Source: Nocardioides seonyuensis
Lineage (GTDB): Bacteria > Actinomycetota > Actinomycetes > Propionibacteriales > Nocardioidaceae
DNA: 64,000 nucleotides
Reading direction: 5' to 3'
NCBI RefSeq assembly: GCF_004683965.1
Contig: NZ_CP038436.1
Span: forward strand, 2,294,001 to 2,358,000
Shown here: in pieces, positions 7,824 to 17,089 of the stretch
Layout of the letters: every line of letters starts with the position of its first letter
Numbering within the stretch: the stretch's first letter is position 1
Translations under genes and position numbers: made by a program
The notes under the pieces: model-generated
The model's database searches: none
Told to the model about the DNA's origin: nothing
The model's input: only the letters and a program-made list of their open reading frames with translations

Positions 7824-9872
7824 ATGAGCGCTGTCGAGACAACCCGCCCGCCGCCGGGGGCGTCGGAGACCGAGCGCCAGCGTCGTGCCGGGCCGATCGT
7901 CCTCGTCCTGGCGCTGTGCGGCACGTCGGTCTCCTTGATGCAGACCCTGGTCGTGCCGCTGCTGCCGGACTTCCCGGGCCTGCTGGACACCAGCATCGAC
8001 AACGCGTCGTGGCTGGTGACCGTGACGCTCCTGACCAGTGCCGTGGCGACGCCGATCCTCACGCGCCTGGCCGACATGTGGGGCAAGCGGCGGATGGTCG
8101 TGGTCTCGCTCATCGTGCTGCTCGCGGGCTCCCTGCTCGGGGTGGTGAGTGACTCCCTGCCGCTGCTGATCGTGGCGCGTGCGCTGCAGGGCTTCGCCCC
8201 GGCGTTGATCCCGATCGGCATCTCGATGATGCGCGACGAGCTGCCGCCGGAGCGGATCGGCGGCGCGGTCGCCCTGATGAGTGCGACGCTCGGCATCGGC
8301 GGCGCCATCGGCCTCCCGCTGTCGGGAGTGATGTACGAGCACTTCGGCTGGCAGTCGGTGTTCTGGGGCAGCGTCGGCATGGCGGTCGTGATGCTCGTCG
8401 CGGTTCTCCTCGTGGTGCCCGAGTCCGACGTGCGCGCGCCGGGCGCCTTCGACTGGGTGGGCGCGATCCTGATGTCCGTGGCCCTCACCGGCCTGCTGCT
8501 CGGCATCTCCAAGGGTGGCCACTGGGGCTGGACCTCGCAGTGGACGCTCCTCTCCTTCCTGGTGTCGGCGGTGTTCTTCGCGGCGTGGGCCCCCTGGGAG
8601 CTGCGCAGCGGCGCACCGCTGGTCGACCTGCGCACGTCGGTGCGTCGTCCGGTGCTGCTCACCAACGTCGCCTCGCTCCTCGCCGGCTTCGCGATGTTCG
8701 CCAACCTGCTGGTCGCCATCCAGCAGCTGCAGTACCCCGTCGCGTCCGGGGTGGGCTTCGGGCTCGGGGTCACCGAGGCGGGTCTCGCGATGCTGCCCGG
8801 CGGCGTCCTCATGATCATGATGGCGCCGCTCTCGGCCTCCATCACCCGCAGGTACGGCGCCCGCACCACGCTGGTCGCCGGCCTCCTGGTCGTCGGCTTC
8901 GGCTATGTCGTGCGGGTCCTCTTCGACGCTAGCGTCCTCGAGCTGCTCATCGGGGTCACCATCGTCTCGATCGGCATCGCGGTGAGCTTCGCGGCCATGC
9001 CGGTCCTCATCATGCAGTCGGTCCCGATCACGGAGACGGCGGCCGCCAACGGCCTCAACACGGTGGTCCGGTCGGTCGGCACGTCCACCTGCTCGGCGAC
9101 CGTCGCGGCAGTGCTCGCCGCCGGCACGCTGGCGGGCACGACCATTCCCTCGCTCGCGGCCATCCATGCCACCAGCTGGCTGGCGGCCGGTGCCGCACTG
9201 CTGGGTGCGGCGGTGGGCGTGCTGATCCCGGCCCGGCCCACGCCGGCCCTGGCGCCCCTGCCCGACGGTGGAGCGGCGCAGGTCCCCGCCCGGGCGGACG
9301 CCGTACGGCGCGGCGAGGGCGCGGAGGTCGTCGTACGCGGCCGGGTCCAGACGCCCGACGGCAAGCCGGTCCGGCTCGCGGTCGTGTCGGTGCTCCAGCG
9401 CAACGGCCGCCAGGCGGACTGGGCGCGCGCCGACAACGACGGCCGCTGGTCGGTCGTGCTCCCCGGCTCGGGCGAGTACCTCATCGTCTGTGCCGCGGAG
9501 GGCTGGGCCGCGAGGTCCGAGCTGCGCCAGCTGTCCGCGGACGAGAGGACCGTGCTGGAGATCGAGGAGCGCCTCACCGTCGCCGGAGTGGTCTCGCGCG
9601 ACGGCTGGCCGGTCGACGACGCCCTGGTCGTGCTGACCGACGCCACCGGGCAGTCGGTCGGCGCCACGCGCACCGACACCGAGGGGCACTACGAGCTCGG
9701 ACTGCCCCCGCTGGGCCGCTACGTGCTGACCGCCCTGGACCGGCGCCACGGCGTCGCCCAGTCGGAGGAGGTCGTGATCACGGCCCAGCGGCGGCGGTTC
9801 AACGTCGTGCTGCCCCCACTGACGAGCGCCGACGGCACGGAGACCGGCGCTAGCGTCGGCGCCGCGGACTGA
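7824..9872 (+). CDS. MFS transporter with C-terminal transthyretin-like (carboxypeptidase regulatory) tail
   Basis: Residues 1 to about 470 form a 14-helix DHA2-type exporter (TRLADMWGKRRMVVV as motif A, GIGGAIGLPLSGVMYE as motif C). The last approximately 200 residues are soluble: two tandem beta-sandwich units, VVVRGRVQTPDGKPV ... WSVVLPGSGEYLIV and LTVAGVVSRDGWPVDDALV ... YELGLPPLGRYVLTA, which fit the carboxypeptidase-regulatory-like pattern. With 14 helices both ends should be cytoplasmic; if the count is odd the tail would be outside. Start ATG 7824 is chosen from a TATGGT box six bases upstream. The 3' end overlaps the convergent exonuclease gene by 23 bases. Substrate unknown. Confidence 0.85.
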   Translation: MSAVETTRPPPGASETERQRRAGPIVLVLALCGTSVSLMQTLVVPLLPDFPGLLDTSIDNASWLVTVTLLTSAVATPILTRLADMWGKRRMVVVSLIVLLAGSLLGVVSDSLPLLIVARALQGFAPALIPIGISMMRDELPPERIGGAVALMSATLGIGGAIGLPLSGVMYEHFGWQSVFWGSVGMAVVMLVAVLLVVPESDVRAPGAFDWVGAILMSVALTGLLLGISKGGHWGWTSQWTLLSFLVSAVFFAAWAPWELRSGAPLVDLRTSVRRPVLLTNVASLLAGFAMFANLLVAIQQLQYPVASGVGFGLGVTEAGLAMLPGGVLMIMMAPLSASITRRYGARTTLVAGLLVVGFGYVVRVLFDASVLELLIGVTIVSIGIAVSFAAMPVLIMQSVPITETAAANGLNTVVRSVGTSTCSATVAAVLAAGTLAGTTIPSLAAIHATSWLAAGAALLGAAVGVLIPARPTPALAPLPDGGAAQVPARADAVRRGEGAEVVVRGRVQTPDGKPVRLAVVSVLQRNGRQADWARADNDGRWSVVLPGSGEYLIVCAAEGWAARSELRQLSADERTVLEIEERLTVAGVVSRDGWPVDDALVVLTDATGQSVGATRTDTEGHYELGLPPLGRYVLTALDRRHGVAQSEEVVITAQRRRFNVVLPPLTSADGTETGASVGAAD

Positions 9873-10545
9873 GGTCGCGCAGCAGCACCGGGCGACGCAG
9901 CCGGTGGTGCAGCTCCGCGACCTGGGCCAGGAACAGCTCGCCGGTGGCGATGGCGTCGGTGAGCGCCCGGTGGGCGGTGTAGCGAGGGAGCCCGAACTGG
10001 CGGCGCGCGTCATCGAGGCGCAGCCGGTCGGGCCGGACCTCGCCGTGCTGGCCGACCTCGAGCTCGTGCTGCAGGGCCATCGTGTCCACCGCGGTCAGCG
10101 GCAGCCGGGCGTCGAAGGTCTCGCGAGCGGCTCGCTCGAGGAACCCGATCTCGATCGGGGCGTGGTGCGCGAGCAGCACGTGCCCCCGCAACGCGGCGAA
10201 CAGCTCGGGCAGCACCTCACCGAGGGGCGGCTCGGACGCCAGGGCGTCGTCGGTCAACCCGTGGACGGTCGCGGAGTGGCCCACGCCGGCACCCTCCGGG
10301 GGGTGTACGACGAACTGGGCGGCCTCGCCGAGCACGACCTGGCCGTGGCGCACCGGCACCCAGCCCACCTCGAGCACGTGGTCGCGGCGCGGGTCGAGGC
10401 CGGTGGTCTCAACGTCGACGGCGAGCAGGTCGAGCTCGGAGACCGGGGTGTCGGGACCCGCGGCGGGAGCGGCGGCGAGGTCGCGCACCGGGCCGGCCGG
10501 GTAGCGGCTCGGGTCCGGCGGTCGCCGGCGGGGGATGAGCCGCAT
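9850..10545 (-). CDS. DnaQ-like 3'-5' exonuclease partner of the DUF294 protein
   Basis: DEDDh-fold exonuclease of 231 residues. The ExoI motif is intact (LAVDVETTGLD) and the ExoIII region has HRALTDA. The ExoII region reads HHAPIEIGFL, with Glu where DnaQ usually has Asp, which may alter metal binding. The ATG overlaps the last base of the upstream CBS/DUF294 stop (TGATG), so the two are translationally coupled; pairing of such an exonuclease with a cNMP/CBS/DUF294 gene recurs in many bacteria. A role in nucleotide-signal or RNA turnover is possible but unproven. The 3' end overlaps the convergent MFS gene. Confidence 0.85.
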   Translation of the reverse strand: MRLIPRRRPPDPSRYPAGPVRDLAAAPAAGPDTPVSELDLLAVDVETTGLDPRRDHVLEVGWVPVRHGQVVLGEAAQFVVHPPEGAGVGHSATVHGLTDDALASEPPLGEVLPELFAALRGHVLLAHHAPIEIGFLERAARETFDARLPLTAVDTMALQHELEVGQHGEVRPDRLRLDDARRQFGLPRYTAHRALTDAIATGELFLAQVAELHHRLRRPVLLRDLSPRRRR

Positions 10546-12413
10546 CAGTCGAAGCCCGGACCCAGTCGGGAGGAGAGCTGCTGCTGGGCCGACTGCACGA
10601 TGTGGAACGCGTCCTTGAGGTGACGCCGCTGGCGGTCGGTCAGCTCGGCGGGGGCGAGGTGGTTGTCCGGCTTGTCGCCCGCGCGGACCTGCTCCACCTG
10701 GTGGCGCAGTCGCCGGTAGGACATGAGCTCCAGGGCGTCGCGCAGGTCGGTCGCGGTGCCCTCGCCGAGCAGTCCCGCCTGCTGGGCGGCGACCAGCCGG
10801 GCCCGTGTCGTCAGGGCGCTGGACCCCGCGCGGAGGGCGTGGACCCGCGCGAGCTGCACCACGGCGGCGATGCCGCGTTTGATGTCGAGGGTCTCGCGGT
10901 GCTCGCCCTCGCGCTCGAGCACGAAGCCGCGGAAGAACCCCAGCGGCGGGCGCATCCGCAGGGCCTGCGAGCCGAGGTGGCCCAGGAGACGGGGCGAGAC
11001 GTTGTCGGCGGCGGCGCGGCGCACGGCGTCGGTCAGCGCGGGCGTCCCTCCGAGGTGTCGCATGTCGTGGAACACCGCCACGTGCAGCACCGCGTCCGGA
11101 TCCGGCTCCCGCGACCACGACATGAACTGACCGCGCCACCCCTCGACCGTGAGGCGCCAGTGCGGGTTGGTGGCCATCACGTCGCCCGGGCAACGGGGCC
11201 AGCCGCACTCCTCCAGCACCTCGGTCACCCGCTCGGCCAGGCGCGCGAACCACTCGTCGTGGCCCTCCTCGCCCAGCACCAGCGCGTGGTCCTGGTCGGC
11301 CGAGAGCGCCTCCTCCTCGCGTGCGACCGAGCCGAGCACGACCCAGCTGTAGGGGGCCGGGGCCCCACCGAGCTCGGCCTCGACCAGGGTCAGGACGCGG
11401 CGTCGTACGCCGTCGCCCAACGCGGTCACGACCCGGCAGATGTCGCCGGCGGTGACGTCGCGGTCGACGAGCATGGCCAGCACGTCGGGGATCCGGTGGG
11501 CCTGCTCGACCACGCCGGCGATCGTGGTCTGCCCCCCGATGTCGGCGGCGAGGTAGACCGGGTTGGAGTTCTCGAGCCGGATGAGGTCGGTCGTGGTGAC
11601 CAGGCCGACGGTGGTGCCGTCGTCGTCGATGACGGGCAGGTGGTGGATGTCGCGGCCCACCATCTCGAGGAGCGCCTCCAGCGCGAGCGCCCCCGCCGGG
11701 AGAGTGGCGGCCGGCGCGGTCATCACGCTGCTCACCGGGTCGCCGGGGTCGCGACCGGCGGCGAGGACGCGGGTGCGCAGGTCGCGGTCGGTGACGATGC
11801 CGAGCAGGTCCTGGCCGTCGACCACCAGGATGCAGGAGACCCCTGCCTCCGCCATCTGCGAGGCGGCCGCGGCGATGGTGGCCTCGCCACCGATGGTGAC
11901 CGGCTCGCGCCGGACCAGGTCGCGCAGCCGGGTGCCGAGGACGGTGCTGCCGGAGGAGGCCTTCTGCAGGTTCTCGATCGCGCGCGAGAGGCGCGCATGG
12001 TGGCTGGCGGCGTAGAAGGTCGCGAAGCCGGGATGCTCGCGGGACAGCTCGTGGAACAGCTCGGCCGGCATCAGCAGCAGCAGGGTGTCCTCGGTGGCGG
12101 TGCTGCGGTAGCGCGTCGGCTTGTGCTCCAGCAGCGAGGTCATGCCGAAGGCTCCGCCCGTCCCCACCCGCTCGATCAGCCCGCCGGCCTCGTCGACGAC
12201 GTCCACGGCGCCCGACCTGACGACGTACATCCCCTCGCCGTGGACACCGACGTCGACCACGACCGACCCGCGCCGCGCGTAACGGATCGTGCAGGCGCGC
12301 GCGATGCGGTCGAGTGCCTGCGGGGGCAGGCCGTCGAAGGGCGCGTGCTTCGCCAGGAAGTCACGGACCTCCGCCAGCTCGACGCCCGCCGGGCCACTCA
12401 TCGGGCCACTCAT
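10545..12413 (-). CDS. cNMP-binding / CBS-pair / DUF294 nucleotidyltransferase-like protein
   Basis: A 622-residue cytoplasmic signalling-type protein. Domains in order: cyclic-nucleotide-binding fold (about 15-125; GEGMYVVRSGAVDVVDE, GGAFGMTSLLEHKPTRYRSTA), a CBS pair (about 150-275; CILVVDGQDLLGIVTDRDL, HHLPVIDDDGTTVGLVTTTDL), then DUF294 with nucleotidyltransferase-like VVLGSVAREEEALSADQD and a helical C-terminal domain. It may sense adenosine nucleotides through the CBS pair. The start is one of two ATGs (12413 or 12401) in a 12-base direct duplication encoding MSGP twice. It lies 26 bases after the upstream secreted-protein gene and overlaps the exonuclease gene downstream. Confidence 0.88.
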   Translation of the reverse strand: MSGPMSGPAGVELAEVRDFLAKHAPFDGLPPQALDRIARACTIRYARRGSVVVDVGVHGEGMYVVRSGAVDVVDEAGGLIERVGTGGAFGMTSLLEHKPTRYRSTATEDTLLLLMPAELFHELSREHPGFATFYAASHHARLSRAIENLQKASSGSTVLGTRLRDLVRREPVTIGGEATIAAAASQMAEAGVSCILVVDGQDLLGIVTDRDLRTRVLAAGRDPGDPVSSVMTAPAATLPAGALALEALLEMVGRDIHHLPVIDDDGTTVGLVTTTDLIRLENSNPVYLAADIGGQTTIAGVVEQAHRIPDVLAMLVDRDVTAGDICRVVTALGDGVRRRVLTLVEAELGGAPAPYSWVVLGSVAREEEALSADQDHALVLGEEGHDEWFARLAERVTEVLEECGWPRCPGDVMATNPHWRLTVEGWRGQFMSWSREPDPDAVLHVAVFHDMRHLGGTPALTDAVRRAAADNVSPRLLGHLGSQALRMRPPLGFFRGFVLEREGEHRETLDIKRGIAAVVQLARVHALRAGSSALTTRARLVAAQQAGLLGEGTATDLRDALELMSYRRLRHQVEQVRAGDKPDNHLAPAELTDRQRRHLKDAFHIVQSAQQQLSSRLGPGFD

Positions 12414-12439
12414 CGGGTCATCGTGGCAGCCGGGAGCGA

Positions 12440-14665
12440 TCAGCGCACGCGGCCCTCGGCCTTGACGGTCACCGTCCTCGGCACCGCTCCGCCGGCCGAG
12501 ACGGTGACCCTCACCGCGACTCGCTTGCCCTTCCAGGCCTTCTTGAGCTTGAGCTTGGCCTTGGTGGCCCTGGCGATCTGCTTCTTGCCCAGCAGCCACT
12601 GGTACGACACCGAGGTCGCCGCGGGCTGCCAGGTGCCGGCATTGGCCCGCAGCACCTTGCCGACCTTCAGCTTGCCCGTCACCTTCGGTTTGGTGAGCAG
12701 CGTCATCGACGTCGGAGCCGGGGGCTGGGGCGAGGGCGGAGCCGGCGGCGGGGGCGCAGGCTGGGGAGCCGGAGAGCCTGTGTCGGTCGGGGTCGGCTCG
12801 CTCGGAGAGGGCTCCGAGGGAGAGGGCTCGGTCGGGGTCGGGTCGGTCGGCTGGTCGGAGCCGAAGAGCCGCACGGCCGAGCCGGCCTGGGTGGCGTCGA
12901 TGCGGGCCAGTCGTCCATCGTCGAGCTGTACGACGTCCTGGCGGTGCGTCTCGTTCGGCAGCAGGCAGCCCTGAAGAGGGCCGACCACGACGTCGGCGCC
13001 GCCGCGCAGCACGAGCATTCCGCACCGCGGCGCCTCGTCGGGGTAGTTGCCGCCGGCGCCGTTGTCGTAGAAGACGGCGACGTCGTGACCGTGGGCGAAC
13101 ACTCCGCTGACGGAGACGTTGCCGGTGGTGATCCCCGCGTCGGTCCACGTCACGTCGGTGCCCGAGGCCCGGTCGAGGACGATCGACCTGCCGTCGGCTC
13201 CCTGCCGGTCGGTGACGACGACCTGACCTGCCGAGGTGGTCACGGTGTGGGAGCGGCTGAGTGGCCAGCGACCCTCCACGACGGCGTCGGGTCCCGGCCT
13301 ACCGGCCCCGGCGGGGATCGCGATCCGTGCGCCGGAGCCGGGAACCCCGTTCACCTGGCGCCAGTCGACGGCCCAGTCGGGCGTGCCCCAGTCGTCGAAG
13401 CAGAAGGTGTAGGACGACGGCGGCTGGTTGCACGGCCTCGACAGGGACTGGTTGAGGACCACACGAGCGGTGGGGCTCCGGCGGTAGCTCAGGTGGATGC
13501 GCAGCTCGCCCGCCTGCGTGTAGGAACCCGAGGGGTCCCAGGACTGGCTCACCGGGCAGGACGTCGAGATGCCGGGCGACTCGCTGAAGTCCAGCCACTC
13601 CTGGAAGTACGGATCCTCCGGCGGGTTCGCCGGCAGGTCGGGGGAGGCACAGTTGACCAGCGGCCCGCCCGAGGAGATCAACGGCGCCGGGTCGCCCCAC
13701 GTCGCGTCGCCCGGGTCGAGGTGGACCACCCATGCGGTCTCCGAGGCGGCGTCCCACGGACGCTCGGGCACGCCGTCCCACACGTCGTCGACGTTGGGGC
13801 TCCCCGCGGCGCCTGGCGGGTTCAGCGCGTGCTCCATCGTGTGGACGGGGCGGCGCTTCTCGAGGGTGAAGAGAAAGCTGATGCGACCGTCCGAGTCGCG
13901 CGAGGCCTGGACGGGGTCGCCCTGAACCAACCTGAACTGTGGCGACTGCGGCGACACCAGCGCGGACTCCGGGCCGTAGGCGTCGCTGTCCAGGATGGGC
14001 CCCCAGCTGCCCGCCGCCCAGCGACGGGCATGGAAGGGGGAGGGCGACTCGGCGTCCAGGTCCATCGTGGCGCTGGTGTGACCCTGCAGGTCCGCCCAGG
14101 CGACGGTGACCTGGCCGCCCCCGGCCACGAGGCGGGGCCGGACGTGGCCGACCTGGAGCGCGGTGGAGAGCGCTCCGTTCGTGCGGGCCGTGTAGACGAG
14201 CCCGGGCGTCCCCCACGTGCCCGAGGCGTCACGCGAGACCGAGCGCACGGGCCACTGCCCGGGCGTCAAGCTGGCCTCGGCCCAGACCGCGAGCACCCGG
14301 CCGGCGGGGTCGGCGTAGGTGTCGAAGGTCCGCCCGTCGACGTTGCCGGTGGCGAGGTCGACGACCTGCGGCGCGCCCCAGGTGTCGTCGGTGCGGATGC
14401 GGGACACCAGCACCGAGGAGCCGGCGTGGCCGTAGGTGCCGTTGTCGCCCACGACCACCAGCGCCATCAGCCGGCCGTCGGGGAGCTTCTCGAGCCTGGC
14501 GGCCTTGCGGTTGGTGATCCCGGTGTCGACCACCCAGCCGGTCGAGATCCAGCTGTCCTGGTCGAACCCGGCGGCCTGTCCGGGAGAGGCGGCGACGACG
14601 AGGAGGACGGACGCCACCAGCCCCCCACCGCTGACACCGCGACTGCTGCCTGACGTCTGGCCCAA
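12440..14665 (-). CDS. Secreted beta-propeller-like protein with Pro/Thr linker and Ig-like tail; start probably frameshifted
   Basis: About 740 residues, exported by an N-terminal hydrophobic segment ending SPGQAAG. The body has repeated W- and D-rich strands like sialidase-type propellers but no enzyme motif I recognise. A PTPTEPSPSEP-type linker (about residues 600-655) leads to a C-terminal domain (KVTGKLKVGKVLRANAGTW ... SYQWLLGKKQIARAT) common in actinobacterial surface proteins. The open frame begins only at TTG 14665. A better start, ATG 14679 six bases after TACTTT, is in another frame; one extra G in the G6 run (C6 on the plus strand, 14621-14626) would join it to this frame and create a proper RR-containing signal peptide. 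So either a sequence error or a variable tract is likely. Confidence 0.75.
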   Translation of the reverse strand: MGQTSGSSRGVSGGGLVASVLLVVAASPGQAAGFDQDSWISTGWVVDTGITNRKAARLEKLPDGRLMALVVVGDNGTYGHAGSSVLVSRIRTDDTWGAPQVVDLATGNVDGRTFDTYADPAGRVLAVWAEASLTPGQWPVRSVSRDASGTWGTPGLVYTARTNGALSTALQVGHVRPRLVAGGGQVTVAWADLQGHTSATMDLDAESPSPFHARRWAAGSWGPILDSDAYGPESALVSPQSPQFRLVQGDPVQASRDSDGRISFLFTLEKRRPVHTMEHALNPPGAAGSPNVDDVWDGVPERPWDAASETAWVVHLDPGDATWGDPAPLISSGGPLVNCASPDLPANPPEDPYFQEWLDFSESPGISTSCPVSQSWDPSGSYTQAGELRIHLSYRRSPTARVVLNQSLSRPCNQPPSSYTFCFDDWGTPDWAVDWRQVNGVPGSGARIAIPAGAGRPGPDAVVEGRWPLSRSHTVTTSAGQVVVTDRQGADGRSIVLDRASGTDVTWTDAGITTGNVSVSGVFAHGHDVAVFYDNGAGGNYPDEAPRCGMLVLRGGADVVVGPLQGCLLPNETHRQDVVQLDDGRLARIDATQAGSAVRLFGSDQPTDPTPTEPSPSEPSPSEPTPTDTGSPAPQPAPPPPAPPSPQPPAPTSMTLLTKPKVTGKLKVGKVLRANAGTWQPAATSVSYQWLLGKKQIARATKAKLKLKKAWKGKRVAVRVTVSAGGAVPRTVTVKAEGRVR

Positions 14666-14746
14666 CCCCCGTGTGTCATGTCCGGAAAGTAGTCGCGCAA
14701 GGCCCGTTGCGGCAGGGCCGGTCTGGACCGGCTGGGCGGGGGAATC

Positions 14747-14772
14747 CTCAGGTCGGACCTCGCGCAGCCGAT
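14747..14772 (+). promoter_or_regulatory. Sigma-28 (FliA/WhiG)-like promoter upstream of cheA
   Basis: CTCA (14747-14750), 16 bases, then GCCGAT (14767-14772), 47 bases before the cheA ATG. This fits the actinobacterial motility/WhiG-class pattern (CTCA or TAAA, N15-17, GCCGA) as I recall it, and recurs upstream of cheB with the additional shared bases CTCAGGTCGG. Confidence 0.55.
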
Positions 14773-14818
14773 GGCCCGGGTGTCAGTACCCACGGAAGGG
14801 TGCGAGTGGAGGGCAGTC

Positions 14819-17089
14819 ATGGAAGACCTGGAAGGACTCGACGAGATCGTCGGCGAGTTCCTGGTGGAGAGCCACGAGAACCTGGACCAGCTCGATCGGG
14901 ACCTCGTCGAGCTCGAGCGTGCCCCGGGGTCGCGTGAGCTGCTCGGGAGCATCTTCCGCACGATCCACACCATCAAGGGCACCAGCGGCTTCCTGGCCTT
15001 CTCCCAGCTGGAGGCCATCACCCACGTCGGTGAGAACCTCCTGGCCAAGCTCCGTGACGGCCACCTGACGATGACGCCCGGCACGACCGACGTCCTGCTG
15101 GCGATGGTCGACCGGGTCCGCGACCTGCTGGCCGCGATCGAGGCCGACGGCACCGAGGGCAAGGTCGAGGTCGCCGACGTCGTCCAGCGGGTCTCCGAGG
15201 CGCTCGAGGGTCGCGAGTCGTCTCCCGCGCAGCCCGCGGCGTCCGTGGAGGAGGCGGCCGACCCGGTCGTCGTACCAACCGCCGAGGTGCCTGAGGACCT
15301 GCCCGTCGTGGTCCCCGAGGTGACGCCCGTCGCCGTGCTCCCGGACGTGCCGGCCGAGGTCCCCGCCGAGGCTCCCGCAGAGCGCCGCTCGGTCGCGGAC
15401 GCCTCGATCCGCGTCGACGTCGACCTGCTGGACTCCCTGATGCGCCAGGTGGGCGAGCTCGTGCTCACCCGCAACCAGATCGTGCGCCAGACCGGGCACG
15501 GTGAGGACCTGGAGCTCACGCGCTCGGCGCAGCGGCTCGACCAGATCGCGACCGAGCTGCAGGAGGGCGTCATGAAGACGCGCATGCAGCCGATCGACCA
15601 CCTGTGGGCGAAGCTCCCGCGCGTGGTCCGCGACCTGGGTGCTGCCTGCGGCAAGCAGGTCGAGCTCGTCATGGTCGGTCGTGAGACCGAGCTCGACCGC
15701 TCGCTGCTGGAGTCGGTCAAGGACCCGCTCACCCACCTCGTCCGCAACGCGGTCGACCACGGGCTCGAGTCACCGGAGCGTCGTACGGCGGCCGGGAAGC
15801 CCACCGAGGGACGTCTCACCCTCCGCGCCTACCACCAGAGCGGCCAGGTCGTGGTCGAGGTCTGCGACGACGGCGGCGGGATCGACGCGGCCGCGGTGGC
15901 GGCCAAGGCCGTCGACAAGGGGCTCCGCACCGCCGCCCAGGTGGCGCTGATGTCCCAGGCCGAGCTGCTCCAGCTGATCTTCACGCCCGGGTTCTCCACC
16001 GCGGCGGCCGTGACGAACGTGTCGGGTCGCGGTGTGGGCATGGACGTGGTCAAGACCAACATCGAGGCCATCGGCGGCACCATCGAGATCGAGTCGGTGC
16101 TCGGGCGCGGTACGACGTGCCGGCTGCGGATCCCCCTGACGCTGGCCATCGTGCCCGCGCTGGTCGTGGAGTGCGCCGGCGACACCTACGCCATCGGGCA
16201 GGTCAGCCTGCTCGAGCTGGTCGCCCTCGACGCCGAGCGCGCCGCCCGCGCGATCGAGGACGTCAACGGCGTGCCGGTCCACCGCCTCCGGGGCGTGCTG
16301 CTGCCGCTGGTGCGGCTCACCGACGTGCTCGGGGTGGAGTCCACGCGCGACGACGGGCACGTGTTGATCGCGGTGCTGCAGTCGGAGGGTCGCCGCTTCG
16401 GGCTCGTCATCGACCGGGTGCTGAGCACCGAGGACGTCGTCGTCAAGCCGCTCTCGGCCCGCATCAAGCAGCTGGGTGCCTACTCGGGCGCGACCATCCT
16501 CGGCGACGGCCGGGTGGCGCTCATCCTCGACGTCCAGGGCATCGCGCGCCGTGCGTTGAGCTCCGAGACGGTCGAGGGCGAGCTGGACCGCCACGACGCC
16601 GAGAGCACGCGGAGCGAGCAGGAGCGCTGGCTGGTTGCCGGCATCGGCGGTGGGCGCCGCGTGGCGCTGCCGCTCGAGGTCGTCACCCGGTTGGAGACGT
16701 TCCCCCGCGACGCCATCGAGCTGGTCGGTCACCGCGAGGTCGTCCAGTACCGCGGCGAGGTGCTGCCGCTGCTGCGCCTGGACCACCACCTCTCCGTCGG
16801 TTCGTGGCGCGACAGCGAGCCCGAGAACCTCGTCGTCGTCATCTACCAGTCCGGTGACCGCGGTGTCGCGATCGTCGTCGAGGAGATCGTCGACATCGTC
16901 GACGAGGCCGGGCGCCAGTCCGACATCTCCGACCGCGGCCTGACCGGCTCCGTCCGGATCCGCGACCGCGTCGTCGAGGTGCTCGACGTCCGCGACGCGG
17001 TGCTCGCGGCCGACCCGGGCTTCTACGACGACATCGCCCCCGTGGGCGCCGGCTCGTGGGACGCCGTACCTGCCCTGGAGGCGATGTGA
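14819..17089 (+). CDS. cheA: Chemotaxis histidine kinase CheA
   Basis: Central kinase of the chemotaxis array; passes phosphate to CheY and CheB. 756 residues. HPt domain with phospho-acceptor His50 in RTIHTIKGTSGF; an Ala/Pro/Val/Glu-rich linker (about 120-200) stands where a P2 CheY-binding domain would be; dimerisation helices follow (VDLLDSLMRQVGELVLTRNQI); ATPase N-box HLVRNAVDHGLE, G1 CDDGGGID, G2 GRGVGMDVVKTNI. The C-terminus carries two CheW-like SH3 modules (ALVVECAGDTYAIGQV and WLVAGIGGGRRVALPLEVV) rather than one. ATG 14819 is chosen for GGAGGG five bases upstream. The stop overlaps cheW by GTGA. Confidence 0.95.
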   Translation: MEDLEGLDEIVGEFLVESHENLDQLDRDLVELERAPGSRELLGSIFRTIHTIKGTSGFLAFSQLEAITHVGENLLAKLRDGHLTMTPGTTDVLLAMVDRVRDLLAAIEADGTEGKVEVADVVQRVSEALEGRESSPAQPAASVEEAADPVVVPTAEVPEDLPVVVPEVTPVAVLPDVPAEVPAEAPAERRSVADASIRVDVDLLDSLMRQVGELVLTRNQIVRQTGHGEDLELTRSAQRLDQIATELQEGVMKTRMQPIDHLWAKLPRVVRDLGAACGKQVELVMVGRETELDRSLLESVKDPLTHLVRNAVDHGLESPERRTAAGKPTEGRLTLRAYHQSGQVVVEVCDDGGGIDAAAVAAKAVDKGLRTAAQVALMSQAELLQLIFTPGFSTAAAVTNVSGRGVGMDVVKTNIEAIGGTIEIESVLGRGTTCRLRIPLTLAIVPALVVECAGDTYAIGQVSLLELVALDAERAARAIEDVNGVPVHRLRGVLLPLVRLTDVLGVESTRDDGHVLIAVLQSEGRRFGLVIDRVLSTEDVVVKPLSARIKQLGAYSGATILGDGRVALILDVQGIARRALSSETVEGELDRHDAESTRSEQERWLVAGIGGGRRVALPLEVVTRLETFPRDAIELVGHREVVQYRGEVLPLLRLDHHLSVGSWRDSEPENLVVVIYQSGDRGVAIVVEEIVDIVDEAGRQSDISDRGLTGSVRIRDRVVEVLDVRDAVLAADPGFYDDIAPVGAGSWDAVPALEAM

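Noticed and set aside
10545..13148. Extended frame giving the DUF294 protein 245 more N-terminal residues
   Set aside because: The extension is Arg/Gln/Pro-rich antisense-like sequence overlapping the secreted-protein gene; the cNMP domain starts right after ATG 12413.
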